Source: Algisphaera sp039180025 (GTDB lineage Bacteria; Planctomycetota; Phycisphaerae; Phycisphaerales; Phycisphaeraceae). Taken from it: 64,000 nucleotides of DNA. The translations under genes and the position numbers were made by a program. Of this stretch, positions 8,593-16,410 are shown one piece after another (the first letter of the stretch is position 1; every line of letters starts with the position of its first letter). Under the pieces are notes generated by a model. That model worked only from the letters and a program-made list of their open reading frames with translations, searched no databases and was not told the origin of the DNA. Where the stretch lies: assembly GCA_039180025.1 (NCBI GenBank), contig JBCDDZ010000003.1, positions 1 through 64,000 on the forward strand. Direction: 5' to 3'.

Positions 8593-10095
8593 TTAGCCGA
8601 GCAGCGAGAGCACCGACTGGGGTTGCGAGTTGGCGATCGACAGGGTCGTGGTCGCGGCCTGCTGGAGGATCTGGGCCCGGGTCAGTTCCGCGGTCTCGGC
8701 GGCGAAGTCGGTATCGCGGATCGACGACTCGGCGGCGGAGGTGTTCTCGAGGGCGACGCCAAGCGACCGGATGGTGGCCCCGACGGTGTTGCGTTGGAAC
8801 GCCCCGAGTCGGCCGCGGAGGGTGGAGACTTCGCCGATGGCGTCGTCGACGATCTTCTGGGCGTCGGTGAGGTCGCCGTCGACGACGTTGTTGTCCTGAC
8901 CCGAGGCGAGCTGGGAGAGGAAGCCGTTGTCCTGGCTGCCGAGGTTGCGGGAGGCGACGTTGGCGATGCCGATGGACACCTGGTTGCCGATGTTGACCCC
9001 GGGGCCGAGGTTGAACTGGGCCCCGCCGCCGGTGATGGTGGCGGCGGCGATGGAGCCGGTGGCCTGGGCGCCGGCGGTGGTGAGGTCGACTTCGACATCG
9101 AGGAACGCGGAGGACACGCGAGCGGTGGCGCCGTCGGTGGTGGCGGCGACGCCGTTGATGGTGGCGTTGATGTCCTGGCCTTCGTCGCGGAGGGGGTTGC
9201 TGGCGGCGGCGAAGGTGGTGGCCCCGGCGGTCGAGGCGGTGTTGGTGTCGGTCGCCGAGAGGAGGTTCACGGAGCCGACCTGGCCGGCGACGTCGCGGAT
9301 CTCGACGGAGACGAACTCGCTGCTGCCGAGTTCGACCGACTGGAAGACCACGCCGTTGCCCGACGCGACGGCGGAGACGCCGGTGATGTCGGTGAAGGTG
9401 TTGACGGTCGAGGCGATGTCGGCGACGGAGGTGCCGGAGGCGAAGCTGAATTCACGGCTGCCCACCGAGCCGGCCAGGTCGAAGCGGAAGGTGGCGTCGG
9501 CGGCGGAGAGGTCGAGGGTGGTGCCGCCGTTGGTCGACAGGAAGAACCCGGCGTTCTGGGCGGATTGGGTGACGATGACCTGGACGTCGCGGGTTTCGCC
9601 CTCGGGGATCTGGGCGGCGTTGACTTTGACGTTGCTGACGGTGCCGGCCTGGTTTTCGACGTTGAAGTCGAAGGTGCCGTTGAGCAGGCGGGTGCCCTGG
9701 AAGCTGGTGGTTTCGGAGATGCGGTCGATCGTCTGGAGGATCGAGTCGATCTGGAGCTGGTTGGCTTCGCGTTCGGACTGGGAGAGGCCGGCCTCGTTGG
9801 CGGACTGGCCGACGAGGGACTGGACCTCGAGCAGGAGGTTGTTGATTTCCTGGAGGCCGCCCTCGGCGATGTTGACGACCTGTTCGGCGCGTTCGGCGTT
9901 GCCGATGGCGGCGGTGATGGACGCTTTCTCCGAGCGGAGGGCTTCCGAGGCGATGAGGCCCGCCGGGTCGTCGGCCCCGCGGTTGATCCGCAGGCCGGTC
10001 GACAGCCGTTCGAGCGACGTATTGAGCGAGCGGTTCTGCTGACCCAGAACCCGTTGACCGAGCAAAGACGAGACGTTGGTATTGATCCGACTCAT
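8593..10095 (-). CDS. fliC: Flagellin (copy 1)
   Basis: The 500-residue filament protein has a canonical N-terminal D0/D1 region: MSRINTNVSSLLGQRVLGQQ, LERLSTGLRINRGADDPAGL and SQTIDRISETTSFQG-like segments to about residue 145. A variable threonine/alanine-rich centre follows, then the D1/D0 C-terminus (LRGRLGAFQRNTVGATIRSL, ESSIRDTDFAAETAELT, ending SNPQ-like QPQSVLSLLG). The start has a good Shine-Dalgarno GGAAGGA 9 nt upstream. It is paralogous with the upstream gene at 10708-12207, and the terminal regions are nearly identical. It is exported through the flagellar type III apparatus. The open frames on the opposite strand across the gene are shadows caused by its biased third codon positions. 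Confidence 0.97.
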   Translation of the reverse strand: MSRINTNVSSLLGQRVLGQQNRSLNTSLERLSTGLRINRGADDPAGLIASEALRSEKASITAAIGNAERAEQVVNIAEGGLQEINNLLLEVQSLVGQSANEAGLSQSEREANQLQIDSILQTIDRISETTSFQGTRLLNGTFDFNVENQAGTVSNVKVNAAQIPEGETRDVQVIVTQSAQNAGFFLSTNGGTTLDLSAADATFRFDLAGSVGSREFSFASGTSVADIASTVNTFTDITGVSAVASGNGVVFQSVELGSSEFVSVEIRDVAGQVGSVNLLSATDTNTASTAGATTFAAASNPLRDEGQDINATINGVAATTDGATARVSSAFLDVEVDLTTAGAQATGSIAAATITGGGAQFNLGPGVNIGNQVSIGIANVASRNLGSQDNGFLSQLASGQDNNVVDGDLTDAQKIVDDAIGEVSTLRGRLGAFQRNTVGATIRSLGVALENTSAAESSIRDTDFAAETAELTRAQILQQAATTTLSIANSQPQSVLSLLG

Positions 10096-10707
10096 AACAG
10101 TTGTCCTTCCGTGAACACGTGGGGTGTCACGCTGATGGTTGAGGCGTCCTGCCTTGACCGGGAATGCAGATCTGTCATCCGATCTGAAAACTGATGCTTG
10201 CGACGTTTGGGCGGGGTTTGACGACCCTGCCGTCTGCGTCGCAGGTCTTGTCTCGGCGGTTTTCCGTGAATGCGGACACCTTTGTGACCTGTTTGGCTTA
10301 TCGGAACGCGTTTGCCGGGGGCGGAGCCCGCGGGGGAGGTCCGTTTTGCGAGTTATCGAGCGAGCGGTGGGCGCGCGGACCGAAAGGCAGCGGGGCAGCA
10401 GCAAAAAATAGGTCGGTGCGGTAGGACGCGCGGCCCGCTTGGGGGTGTCCGCCCGGTGGGGAGGCCAAGTTTTAACGCGAGTCTTTCGTGACGGGCGAGC
10501 GGTGGGGCGATGCGGCGGGTTTGGTCGTGCCGCGGTGGTGGTGCACGGGCGGGTGAGTGAGCGGGGGGGACGGCCGGGCGGAGAAAGGATGAGCGTGGAG
10601 AGGAGGGGGACGGGTGGGGGGGAGCGCAAAAGAAAGCGGCGGCCCTTTCGGGCCGCCGCGTTTTGGCTGACGGAGATACCGGAGTGAAAACTTCCGGGGG
10701 CCGGGGT
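10096..10707. other. Intergenic region between the two flagellin genes
   Basis: 612 nt holding the terminator of flagellin 2 at 10626-10659 and the leader of flagellin 1, with its Shine-Dalgarno at about 10104-10110. No confident sigma-28 or sigma-54 promoter was recognised, although separate transcription of flagellin 1 is implied by the terminator. No gene was seen. Confidence 0.6.
10626..10659 (-). terminator. Intrinsic terminator downstream of flagellin 2
   Basis: Perfect 10-bp stem GCGGCGGCCC/GGGCCGCCGC with a GAAA loop on the minus strand, followed by TTTCTTTTG. It lies 49 nt after the flagellin 2 stop. Confidence 0.82.
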
Positions 10708-12207
10708 TTAGCCGAGCAGGGCCAGGGCCGACTGCGGCTGGCTGTTGGCGATCGACAGGGTCGTGGTCGCGGCCTGCTGCAGGATCTGCGAGCGGGTGAG
10801 CTCGGCGGTTTCGGCGGCGAAGTCGGTGTCGCGGATGGCGGACTCGGCGGCCGAGGTGTTCTCGAGGGCGACGCCCAGCGAACGGATCGACGAGCCGACG
10901 GTGTTGCGTTGGAACGCCCCGAGCCGGCCGCGGAGGGTGGAGACCTGGCCGATGGCGTCGTCGACGATCTTCTGGGCGGCCGAGAGGTCGCCGTCGGTGA
11001 CGTTGCTGTCCTGACCCGAGGCGAGCTCGGAGAGGAAGCCGTTGGCCTGGCTGCCGAGGTTACGGCTGGCGACGCTGCCGATGCCGACGGTCACCTGGTT
11101 GCCGATGTTGACCCCGGGGCCGAGGTTGAACTGGGCTCCGCCGCCGGTGATGGTCGCCGCGGCGACCGCCCCGAGGGTCTGTGCCCCGGCGGTGGTCAGG
11201 TCGAGTTCGACATCGAGGAAGTCGGTGGAGATCCGGGCGTTGGCCCCGTCGGTGGTGGCCACGGTGCCGTTGATCGTCGCGCCGATGTCCTGGCCGTCGT
11301 CGCGGACGGGCTGAGCCACGGCGGCGGCGAACGCGGTCGCACCGGTCGTGGTCGCGGCGCTGGTGTCCGTGCCGCTGAGCTGGAGCACGCTGCCGGCCTG
11401 GCCGGCGACATCGGTGATCTGCACGGAGACGAACGCGTCTTCGCCCAGGTCGGTCGAGTCGAAGCGGATGCCCGTACCCGAGGTCGACGCCGAGACGCCG
11501 GTGATGTCGGTGAAGGTGTTCACGGTCGACGCGATGTCGGCCAGGGCGGTGCCCGACGCGAAGCTGAACTGGCGGCTGCCGGCCTCACCGGCGAGGTCGA
11601 AGACGAAGGTCGCGTCGGCGGCCGAGAGGTCCAGGTTACCGGTGGTGGACAGGAACACGCCGGCGTTCTGGGCCGACTGCGTGACGAGGACCTGGACGTC
11701 GAGGTCCGAGCCCTCGGCGATCCGGGCACCGTTGACCTGGATATCGTTGACCGCGGCGTTCTGGTTTTCGACGGTGAAGTCGAACGTGCCGTTCAAGAGC
11801 TGCGTGCCCTGGAAGGTCGTGGTTTCGGAGATGCGGTCGATCGTCTGGAGGATCGAGTCGATCTGGAGCTGGTTGGCTTCGCGTTCTTCCTGCGACAGGC
11901 CGGCCTCGTTGGCGGACTGGCCGACGAGGGACTGGACTTCGAGCAGGAGGTTGTTGACTTCCTGGAGGCCGCCTTCGGCGACGTTGACGACCTGCTCGGC
12001 CCGCTCGGCGTTGCCGATGGCCGCGGAGATCGAGGCGGTCTGCGAACGCAGGTTCTCGCTGGCGATCAGGCCGGCGGGATCGTCCGCCCCGCGGTTGATC
12101 CGCAGGCCGGTCGAGAGGCGTTCGAGCGAGGTGTTCAGCGAACGGTTCTGGTCGCCCAGAATCCGCTGACCCAATAAAGACGACACGTTGGTATTGATCC
12201 GACTCAT
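10708..12207 (-). CDS. fliC: Flagellin (copy 2)
   Basis: The 499-residue flagellin has the same architecture as copy 1: MSRINTNVSSLLGQRILGDQ start, conserved coiled D0/D1 N-terminus to about residue 145, alanine/threonine-rich hypervariable middle, and a C-terminus with FQRNTVGSSIRSL and ESAIRDTDFAAETAELT, ending QPQSALALLG. A strong Shine-Dalgarno AGGAG sits 8 nt before the ATG at 12207; the longer open frame upstream is not coding. Copies 1 and 2 differ mainly in the central surface-exposed part, which fits either gene duplication for filament-layer specialisation or antigenic diversity. The gene has its own terminator. Confidence 0.97.
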   Translation of the reverse strand: MSRINTNVSSLLGQRILGDQNRSLNTSLERLSTGLRINRGADDPAGLIASENLRSQTASISAAIGNAERAEQVVNVAEGGLQEVNNLLLEVQSLVGQSANEAGLSQEEREANQLQIDSILQTIDRISETTTFQGTQLLNGTFDFTVENQNAAVNDIQVNGARIAEGSDLDVQVLVTQSAQNAGVFLSTTGNLDLSAADATFVFDLAGEAGSRQFSFASGTALADIASTVNTFTDITGVSASTSGTGIRFDSTDLGEDAFVSVQITDVAGQAGSVLQLSGTDTSAATTTGATAFAAAVAQPVRDDGQDIGATINGTVATTDGANARISTDFLDVELDLTTAGAQTLGAVAAATITGGGAQFNLGPGVNIGNQVTVGIGSVASRNLGSQANGFLSELASGQDSNVTDGDLSAAQKIVDDAIGQVSTLRGRLGAFQRNTVGSSIRSLGVALENTSAAESAIRDTDFAAETAELTRSQILQQAATTTLSIANSQPQSALALLG

Positions 12208-12734
12208 AACAAATGCTCCTAGATCTGGTTTCCCTAATCCCGCGAGATGGACGCCTTCCCTGGTCGCCCGGCGGTTGAATGAACGTCGACGGCGGGGGTT
12301 TGAAGTACGCCGCGGTCGGTTGCCACTCTCGGCACGGCCCCACGCCAACACAGCGTGGAGTTTCCTCGTGCCGCCCGGTACCGCCGGGTCTGGCCAACGC
12401 GGAATCCATCGACCCCCCGGCCCCTCCAATCGAGTCTGTCTGCTTTTCCGGACCCGGTTTTACCTTCCGCGTAAACCGCCAACCCCTACAACCGGTACAG
12501 ACCCACCCCGGGGTCCGGATAACCCGGCGTTTCCCCACGGAAAATCCGACGCCGCGCAAAAATCGACTGGCGTGCCCCGCCGCCGATTCCGATAACCCGC
12601 GGCCCGGTCCCTCGGCCAGTCCCGGCGCTCCCGGGTTTGCGCAGGGCAACTCCCTGGGGCTCAATCCCGTGGACCTTTCCCCTTCTTAAAAAAATGTAGA
12701 TCGGTGCAGGCCTTCAGGGCCCGGCGTCTGCGGC
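12208..12734. other. Intergenic region upstream of flagellin 2
   Basis: 527 nt between the DUF2064-receiver gene and flagellin 2. It holds the flagellin leader and Shine-Dalgarno, and a run of seven A at about 12687-12693 (T-run on the minus strand) that may end the upstream transcript, though no strong stem precedes it. No gene or confident flagellar promoter was seen. Confidence 0.5.
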
Positions 12735-14111
12735 TTACTGCTCCCGCCCCTTCTCGAGGTCTTCTATATAAGCCTCGGTCCGGTCCAGCTCTCGCTTGAG
12801 GTGGCGGACCCGCAGCAGGCTCTTCACGCGGGTCAGCAGCTCGAGCTTGTTGACCGGTTTGGTCAGAAAATCGTCGGTCCCCGCCTCGACCCCCCGCTCG
12901 ATGTCACCCAGCTCGTTGAGGGCGGTAACCATCATGACCGGGATCGCCCGGGTCCGCGGGTCGTCCTTGATCTTCTGGCAGACCTCGAAACCCGACATCC
13001 GCGGCATCATCACGTCCAACAGCACCAGGTCGGGCAGCGGCTGGTCGGGGTCGTCGATGATGGCCATCGCCTGCTCCCCGTCCAGGGCGGTGAGCGTTTT
13101 GCACGGCATCGCTTCGAGATAGGCCTGCAACAACTCGACGTTCTGCTCGTTGTCGTCCACCAGCAGCAGCGTCGAATCCGAAAAATCGGGCTCCGGCTCG
13201 GAAAGCTCGGCCTCCGTAGCGTGGGCGGCAGCTTCGGGGGGGGGGCTGGCCGACAGGCCGCCCGGGGTCGGGGCGGAGGCGTCGGCGGGGCGGGGGTCCT
13301 CGGCCGCGCCGGGGGGGGTGGCCATGGGTTCAACGGGGGGGTCGCTCATCGGCGTGATCTTCTTCAGGAAGGGGGTGATCCGGTCGGCCAACTCGGCCAG
13401 CCGTGGGTCGGGCGTCGGTCCCGCCGCGTCCGCACGCAGGCGATCCCGCAGCGCCACCAGGTCCGGGGCTTCGTCCACGTCGTGCCAGGGGGGCAATTCG
13501 TAAACCCGGAGCCCGTGGCCGGCCGCCGCACTTAGGGTTTGATCGTACACCGCGGGCGTCCCCCAGTCGATGCCCAGAAAAAGCTCCGGCCGATACCGCC
13601 CCGACGCCAGCGTCCAATAACCCCCGTCGCTGACCCGTCCCACCGCCACCCCTCCGCCCGCCCCGCCCAGCGACGGCCCGATCTCGGCCAGCGCCGGGCC
13701 CGGCACGTCCGGGCAATCGACCCCGAAAAAAACCACCGCCTCGGACCCCGTTGCCTCCACGCAACCCCGCCACACCCGGTCCAGCCGTTCCCCCAGGCCG
13801 CCGCTGCCCTGCGTCGTGACCCGCCAGCCCGGATCCGCCGCGACAAACTCCGCCGCCCCGTCGATCTCGTCCATCGCCAACACCCACCGCACGTCGCCGT
13901 GTTCCCACCCTATAAATTGTTTGACCCGTGTCAGCACCGTCGAGAGCATGGCCCGGTGGATCTCCGCGGCATCGTGGCCCGATAACCCCGAGCCGGCCGC
14001 GGGCCCGGGGGCGGTCCGCGTGAGCCGGGTCTTGACCCGTCCCGGGACCGCGGCCTTGGCCATCACCACCACCGACAGGGCCGAGTCAGAAGGGGGGGGG
14101 ATGGCTTCCAA
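12735..14111 (-). CDS. DUF2064/TIGR04282-family glycosyltransferase-like protein fused to a response-regulator receiver domain
   Basis: The N-terminal 240 residues match the TIGR04282 (DUF2064) family of MobA/CofC-like nucleotidyl- or glycosyl-transferases: VVVMAKAAVPGRVKTRLT, GGLGERLDRVW, VVFFGVDCPDVP, GRVSDGGYWTLA and PPWHDVDEAPDL. After a proline-rich linker, residues about 330-450 form a receiver domain with DDNEQN, the phospho-acceptor in VLLDVMMPRMSG, the conserved T in VTAL and K in FLTKPVN, then a short coiled C-terminus. The frame is open to 14315, but the TTG at 14111 has GAGGAAG just upstream. An internal ATG at 13349, also preceded by a GAAGAAG sequence, could produce the receiver alone. 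There is no DNA-binding output domain. Confidence 0.82.
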   Translation of the reverse strand: MEAIPPPSDSALSVVVMAKAAVPGRVKTRLTRTAPGPAAGSGLSGHDAAEIHRAMLSTVLTRVKQFIGWEHGDVRWVLAMDEIDGAAEFVAADPGWRVTTQGSGGLGERLDRVWRGCVEATGSEAVVFFGVDCPDVPGPALAEIGPSLGGAGGGVAVGRVSDGGYWTLASGRYRPELFLGIDWGTPAVYDQTLSAAAGHGLRVYELPPWHDVDEAPDLVALRDRLRADAAGPTPDPRLAELADRITPFLKKITPMSDPPVEPMATPPGAAEDPRPADASAPTPGGLSASPPPEAAAHATEAELSEPEPDFSDSTLLLVDDNEQNVELLQAYLEAMPCKTLTALDGEQAMAIIDDPDQPLPDLVLLDVMMPRMSGFEVCQKIKDDPRTRAIPVMMVTALNELGDIERGVEAGTDDFLTKPVNKLELLTRVKSLLRVRHLKRELDRTEAYIEDLEKGREQ

Positions 14112-14458
14112 GGCTTCCTCGCGATCTGTGACCGGGCGAACGGTTCGGGCTGGGCCGGTCGGAAGAACCGGCGTCGGTTTTGCGGCGGGAGACGCGGCCC
14201 CGCCGTGGGGTGCACCGCCTCGATGGAACGATTCCGGGTGGGCGGGTGCCTCTAAACTTGCCGCGGCCTTGCTTTCCGGGCAATTTTCGGGTATAACCCT
14301 GCATCTTACCCGCACGACCCGCCGCCCGCGTCCGCGTGGTGGCCGATGTTTAAACGGGCCGTGCCACGTAACCGCAATCCAATCCGAGGTTTGCCGGAGG
14401 GAGTCGATCGGCGGTCCCTGTCCCTGCTCCGCCCGGCCTTAGATCCACCGAGAACACC

Positions 14459-14935
14459 ATGAACGCCAAAGCCGCCGAACCCACCCGCTCCGCCTGGGAA
14501 GACCAATGGAATCCACCCACCGTCGAGGCGCTCATGGCCGAGCTCAAGGAGCAGCACATCGCCCTGCTCACGACCCTCCTCGAACGCCTCGAAGCCTACG
14601 AAGGGGTCGAAAAATCGCTCGTCTGGCACGGCGATGCCTGGAAATGGACCCTCGAGTATTCGCTCCAGACCCCCGGCGGCCCCGCTCGCGACCCCATGGC
14701 CTACTTCGTCCCCGACCCGGAATCGCCGGTCTTCTGCCTCCCGCTGCGTGAGGAATTCATTCTCCAACTCCCGATGAAGCGGCTGAACCGTTATATCCGG
14801 GAAGGCATCAATTCCGCCAAGTGTGCCGTCGAAATCCATTGGGCCCGATGGTCGCCTTCCGCGATGACCGAAGTTGAACACCTGACCGACCTGATCAAGC
14901 GGAAACACAAGTTCCTTACCGCCACGTCTAAATAG
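14459..14935 (+). CDS. Conserved-looking hypothetical protein
   Basis: 158 residues, soluble, no signal peptide. It has a helical N-terminal half (ALMAELKEQHIALLTTLLERLEAYEG) followed by a compact tryptophan-rich region: SLVWHGDAWKWTLEYSL, PMAYFVPDPESPVFCLPLR, then KRLNRYIREGINSAKCAVEIHWARW. The W-x-W-x-L-E-Y block and the size are reminiscent of DUF3788-type proteins, but I am not sure of the family. Codon usage matches its neighbours, which supports it being a real gene. It is divergent from the DUF2064-receiver gene with a 350-nt gap and stands alone. Confidence 0.72.
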   Translation: MNAKAAEPTRSAWEDQWNPPTVEALMAELKEQHIALLTTLLERLEAYEGVEKSLVWHGDAWKWTLEYSLQTPGGPARDPMAYFVPDPESPVFCLPLREEFILQLPMKRLNRYIREGINSAKCAVEIHWARWSPSAMTEVEHLTDLIKRKHKFLTATSK

Positions 14936-15076
14936 TCTGCGTCGGTTGGCTTGGCGCATCTGGCCGTAAAATCGTCTTGTTCGAGACTCTCACGGCAATG
15001 AAATCAGTTCAGTAGTGGCCGTATTCGGCCGTGGCCGCGGGTAAACCGGGACCAGCGGGTTTTCTCTGTTTTTTAC

Positions 15077-15105
15077 TTGACCCCGCCCTACAAACCCCGA
15101 ATAAT
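15077..15105 (+). promoter_or_regulatory. Sigma-70-type promoter of the cysteine-rich microprotein gene
   Basis: TTGACC at 15077-15082, a spacer of exactly 17 nt, then AATAAT at 15100-15105; each hexamer matches consensus at 5 of 6 positions. It is the best sigma-70 promoter noticed in the window. Predicted transcription start is near 15112, giving a leader of about 225 nt. Confidence 0.7.
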
Positions 15106-15139
15106 CCAACGGTCGTGATGGATTGCTTGAGTCATACAG

Positions 15140-15153
15140 CGAGGCATGCCTCG
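15140..15153. promoter_or_regulatory. Perfect 14-bp palindrome, candidate operator
   Basis: CGAGGCATGCCTCG is identical on both strands and lies 35 nt after the -10 of the promoter above. It could be a repressor site or a small hairpin in the leader. Function is inferred only from position and symmetry. Confidence 0.4.
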
Positions 15154-15339
15154 GATGCGGCTGGGTAAGAAAGATCGGCCGGTGATCCCGCACCTTGTGT
15201 GTTTCACCGCGGTGCTCCGCGAGTCGTCGCGGGGCGGAAAGACTCCGGCGGCCCCTCCGCCACCTGCCCGCACGGTCGTGGGTAGACGCGGGGCGAGGCG
15301 ACGGCTGGAACGATGCGTTTCCGAAAGGAGTGTGATCCA

Positions 15340-15447
15340 GTGATTGAAGACTGTACCAGCTGCCCGTGCGAAGTTTGCAAGTGCACCACCCGTGAAAAGT
15401 GTTCTTGTGACTGTTGCTGCGGGCAGAAACAGAGCGGGCTGCGCTAG
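15340..15447 (+). CDS. Cysteine-rich metallothionein-like microprotein (35 aa)
   Basis: The gene begins with GTG, preceded by AAAGGAG at 9 nt, an excellent Shine-Dalgarno for this genome. The product is 35 residues with 10 cysteines at positions 5, 8, 10, 13, 15, 21, 23, 25, 26 and 27, arranged as CxxCxCxxCxC-x5-CxCxCCC. There is no histidine or aromatic residue, the N-terminus is acidic (MIED) and the tail is basic (QKQSGLR). Such density of C-x-C and CC motifs is typical of metallothioneins, so binding of Cu, Zn or Cd is inferred. A sigma-70 promoter, a palindrome and an intrinsic terminator bracket it, so it forms a single-gene transcription unit. I know of no named family with this pattern. 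Its short length is the main reason for caution. Confidence 0.75.
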   Translation: MIEDCTSCPCEVCKCTTREKCSCDCCCGQKQSGLR

Positions 15448-15496
15448 GCAGCTCGACGGAGACTGCCGTCGAGCGCAGTCCGAAACGACCCTACGG

Positions 15497-15529
15497 CTCA
15501 TCCCGGTTTTCCGGGGTGAGTCTTTTTTT
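15497..15529 (+). terminator. Intrinsic terminator of the cysteine-rich gene
   Basis: A 10-bp stem CTCATCCCGG/CCGGGGTGAG (one G-T pair) with a TTTT loop, followed by TCTTTTTTT. It lies 50 nt after the microprotein stop codon. Confidence 0.88.
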
Positions 15530-15625
15530 ATGTCTCGAAACAAAACCGCAGCCCAAGTCATGCGTCTACATTCTGAATCCCGCTGGACTTATCTGTCTTC
15601 CTCCCCCCTCTATGAGGAGTCAATC

Positions 15626-16379
15626 ATGCATCTGCGCCAAGCCATGCCGCAATGGGTGGTCACGTTGATACTCAGCCTGCTCGCGCCGACCGGTTTCGCG
15701 AACGAGCACTTGCCGCCTCACATCGAAGTGACCGGCACGGCGGCGACCCAAGTGATGCCCGACTACATCCAATGGAGCCTGTCGCTTCAGGCCATTAATA
15801 TGTATGGACCCGGCCCAAGCGAAGCTTGAGGTCGATCAAATCGTTGAGAATCTGCTTCAAGTCCGCGATGAACTCGACATCGAAGGTAGTGACTTCGAGA
15901 CCGGGGCCGCGTCGGTCCACCGCGAAACACGCTACAACCGCAAGACGGAAAACCACGATTTTATAGGCTACAAAATCACTCGGCAGATCACGATCCGACA
16001 ACGTGATCTGGACCGATTCGACGCTTTCCTGACCGCTTTTGCACGTGAAGGCCAGACGTTTCACATGGCGATGCGTAGCTCGAAGCAAGAAGAAATCATG
16101 CGCGACACCCGCATCGAAGCGGTCGAGGCGGCCAAGGCCAAGGCGCAGGAACTGGCCGAAGTCCTGGAGGTCCGGCTGGGTATGCCGCTGCGGATCGACG
16201 CCTCGGCCACACGGCCCCAGCCGATGGAGATCAGCAACCGCATCGTGACCACGCCCGGCGACGCCACCGGCACCAGCGTGTCTTTTACTCCCGGGGCCAT
16301 CGAGATCCGTGTCCAGGTCCAAGCGACATTTGAACTTCTGCCTACGCCCGCGGCGTCTGAAACGCCGCCGACCGAGTGA
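15626..16379 (+). pseudogene. SIMPL-domain (DUF541) exported protein, frameshifted by a 4-bp duplication
   Basis: SIMPL proteins are periplasmic or secreted oligomers of unclear function. A GAGGAG Shine-Dalgarno lies 6 nt before the ATG at 15626. The product starts with a signal peptide (VVTLILSLLAPTGFA) and the family opening HIEVTGTAATQVMPDYIQWSLSLQAIN. At 15799-15806 TATG is present twice in tandem. Removing one copy joins that frame to the second frame (from 15804), giving QAIN-MDPAQAKLEVDQIVENL and the rest of the domain (GYKITRQITIRQRDLDRFDAFL, RIEAVEAAKAKAQELAEVL). As read, the first frame stops at 15829 after 67 codons. It could be a recent inactivating mutation, a phase variant or a sequencing error. 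Confidence 0.82.
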
Positions 16380-16410
16380 AAAACATGGGTCGGCTATATT
16401 GTCGATTCTT

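Larger units (their letters stand above)
14936..15339. other. Upstream region of the cysteine-rich gene
   Basis: 404 nt with a strong sigma-70 promoter at 15077-15105, a perfect palindrome at 15140-15153 and a leader of about 225 nt. The leader contains a 65-codon open frame (15146-15343) of doubtful coding status whose stop overlaps the GTG of the next gene. No other gene was seen. Confidence 0.6.

Noticed and set aside
8581..10194. A 537-codon open frame antisense to flagellin 1, and a similar one antisense to flagellin 2 (10663-12177)
   Set aside because: They are glycine/aspartate-rich shadows created by the GC-biased third positions of the flagellin genes, with no domain and no start signals.
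10096..12734. Sigma-28 or sigma-54 promoters for the flagellin genes
   Set aside because: Scanning both leaders gave no sequence with acceptable matches to both elements at correct spacing.
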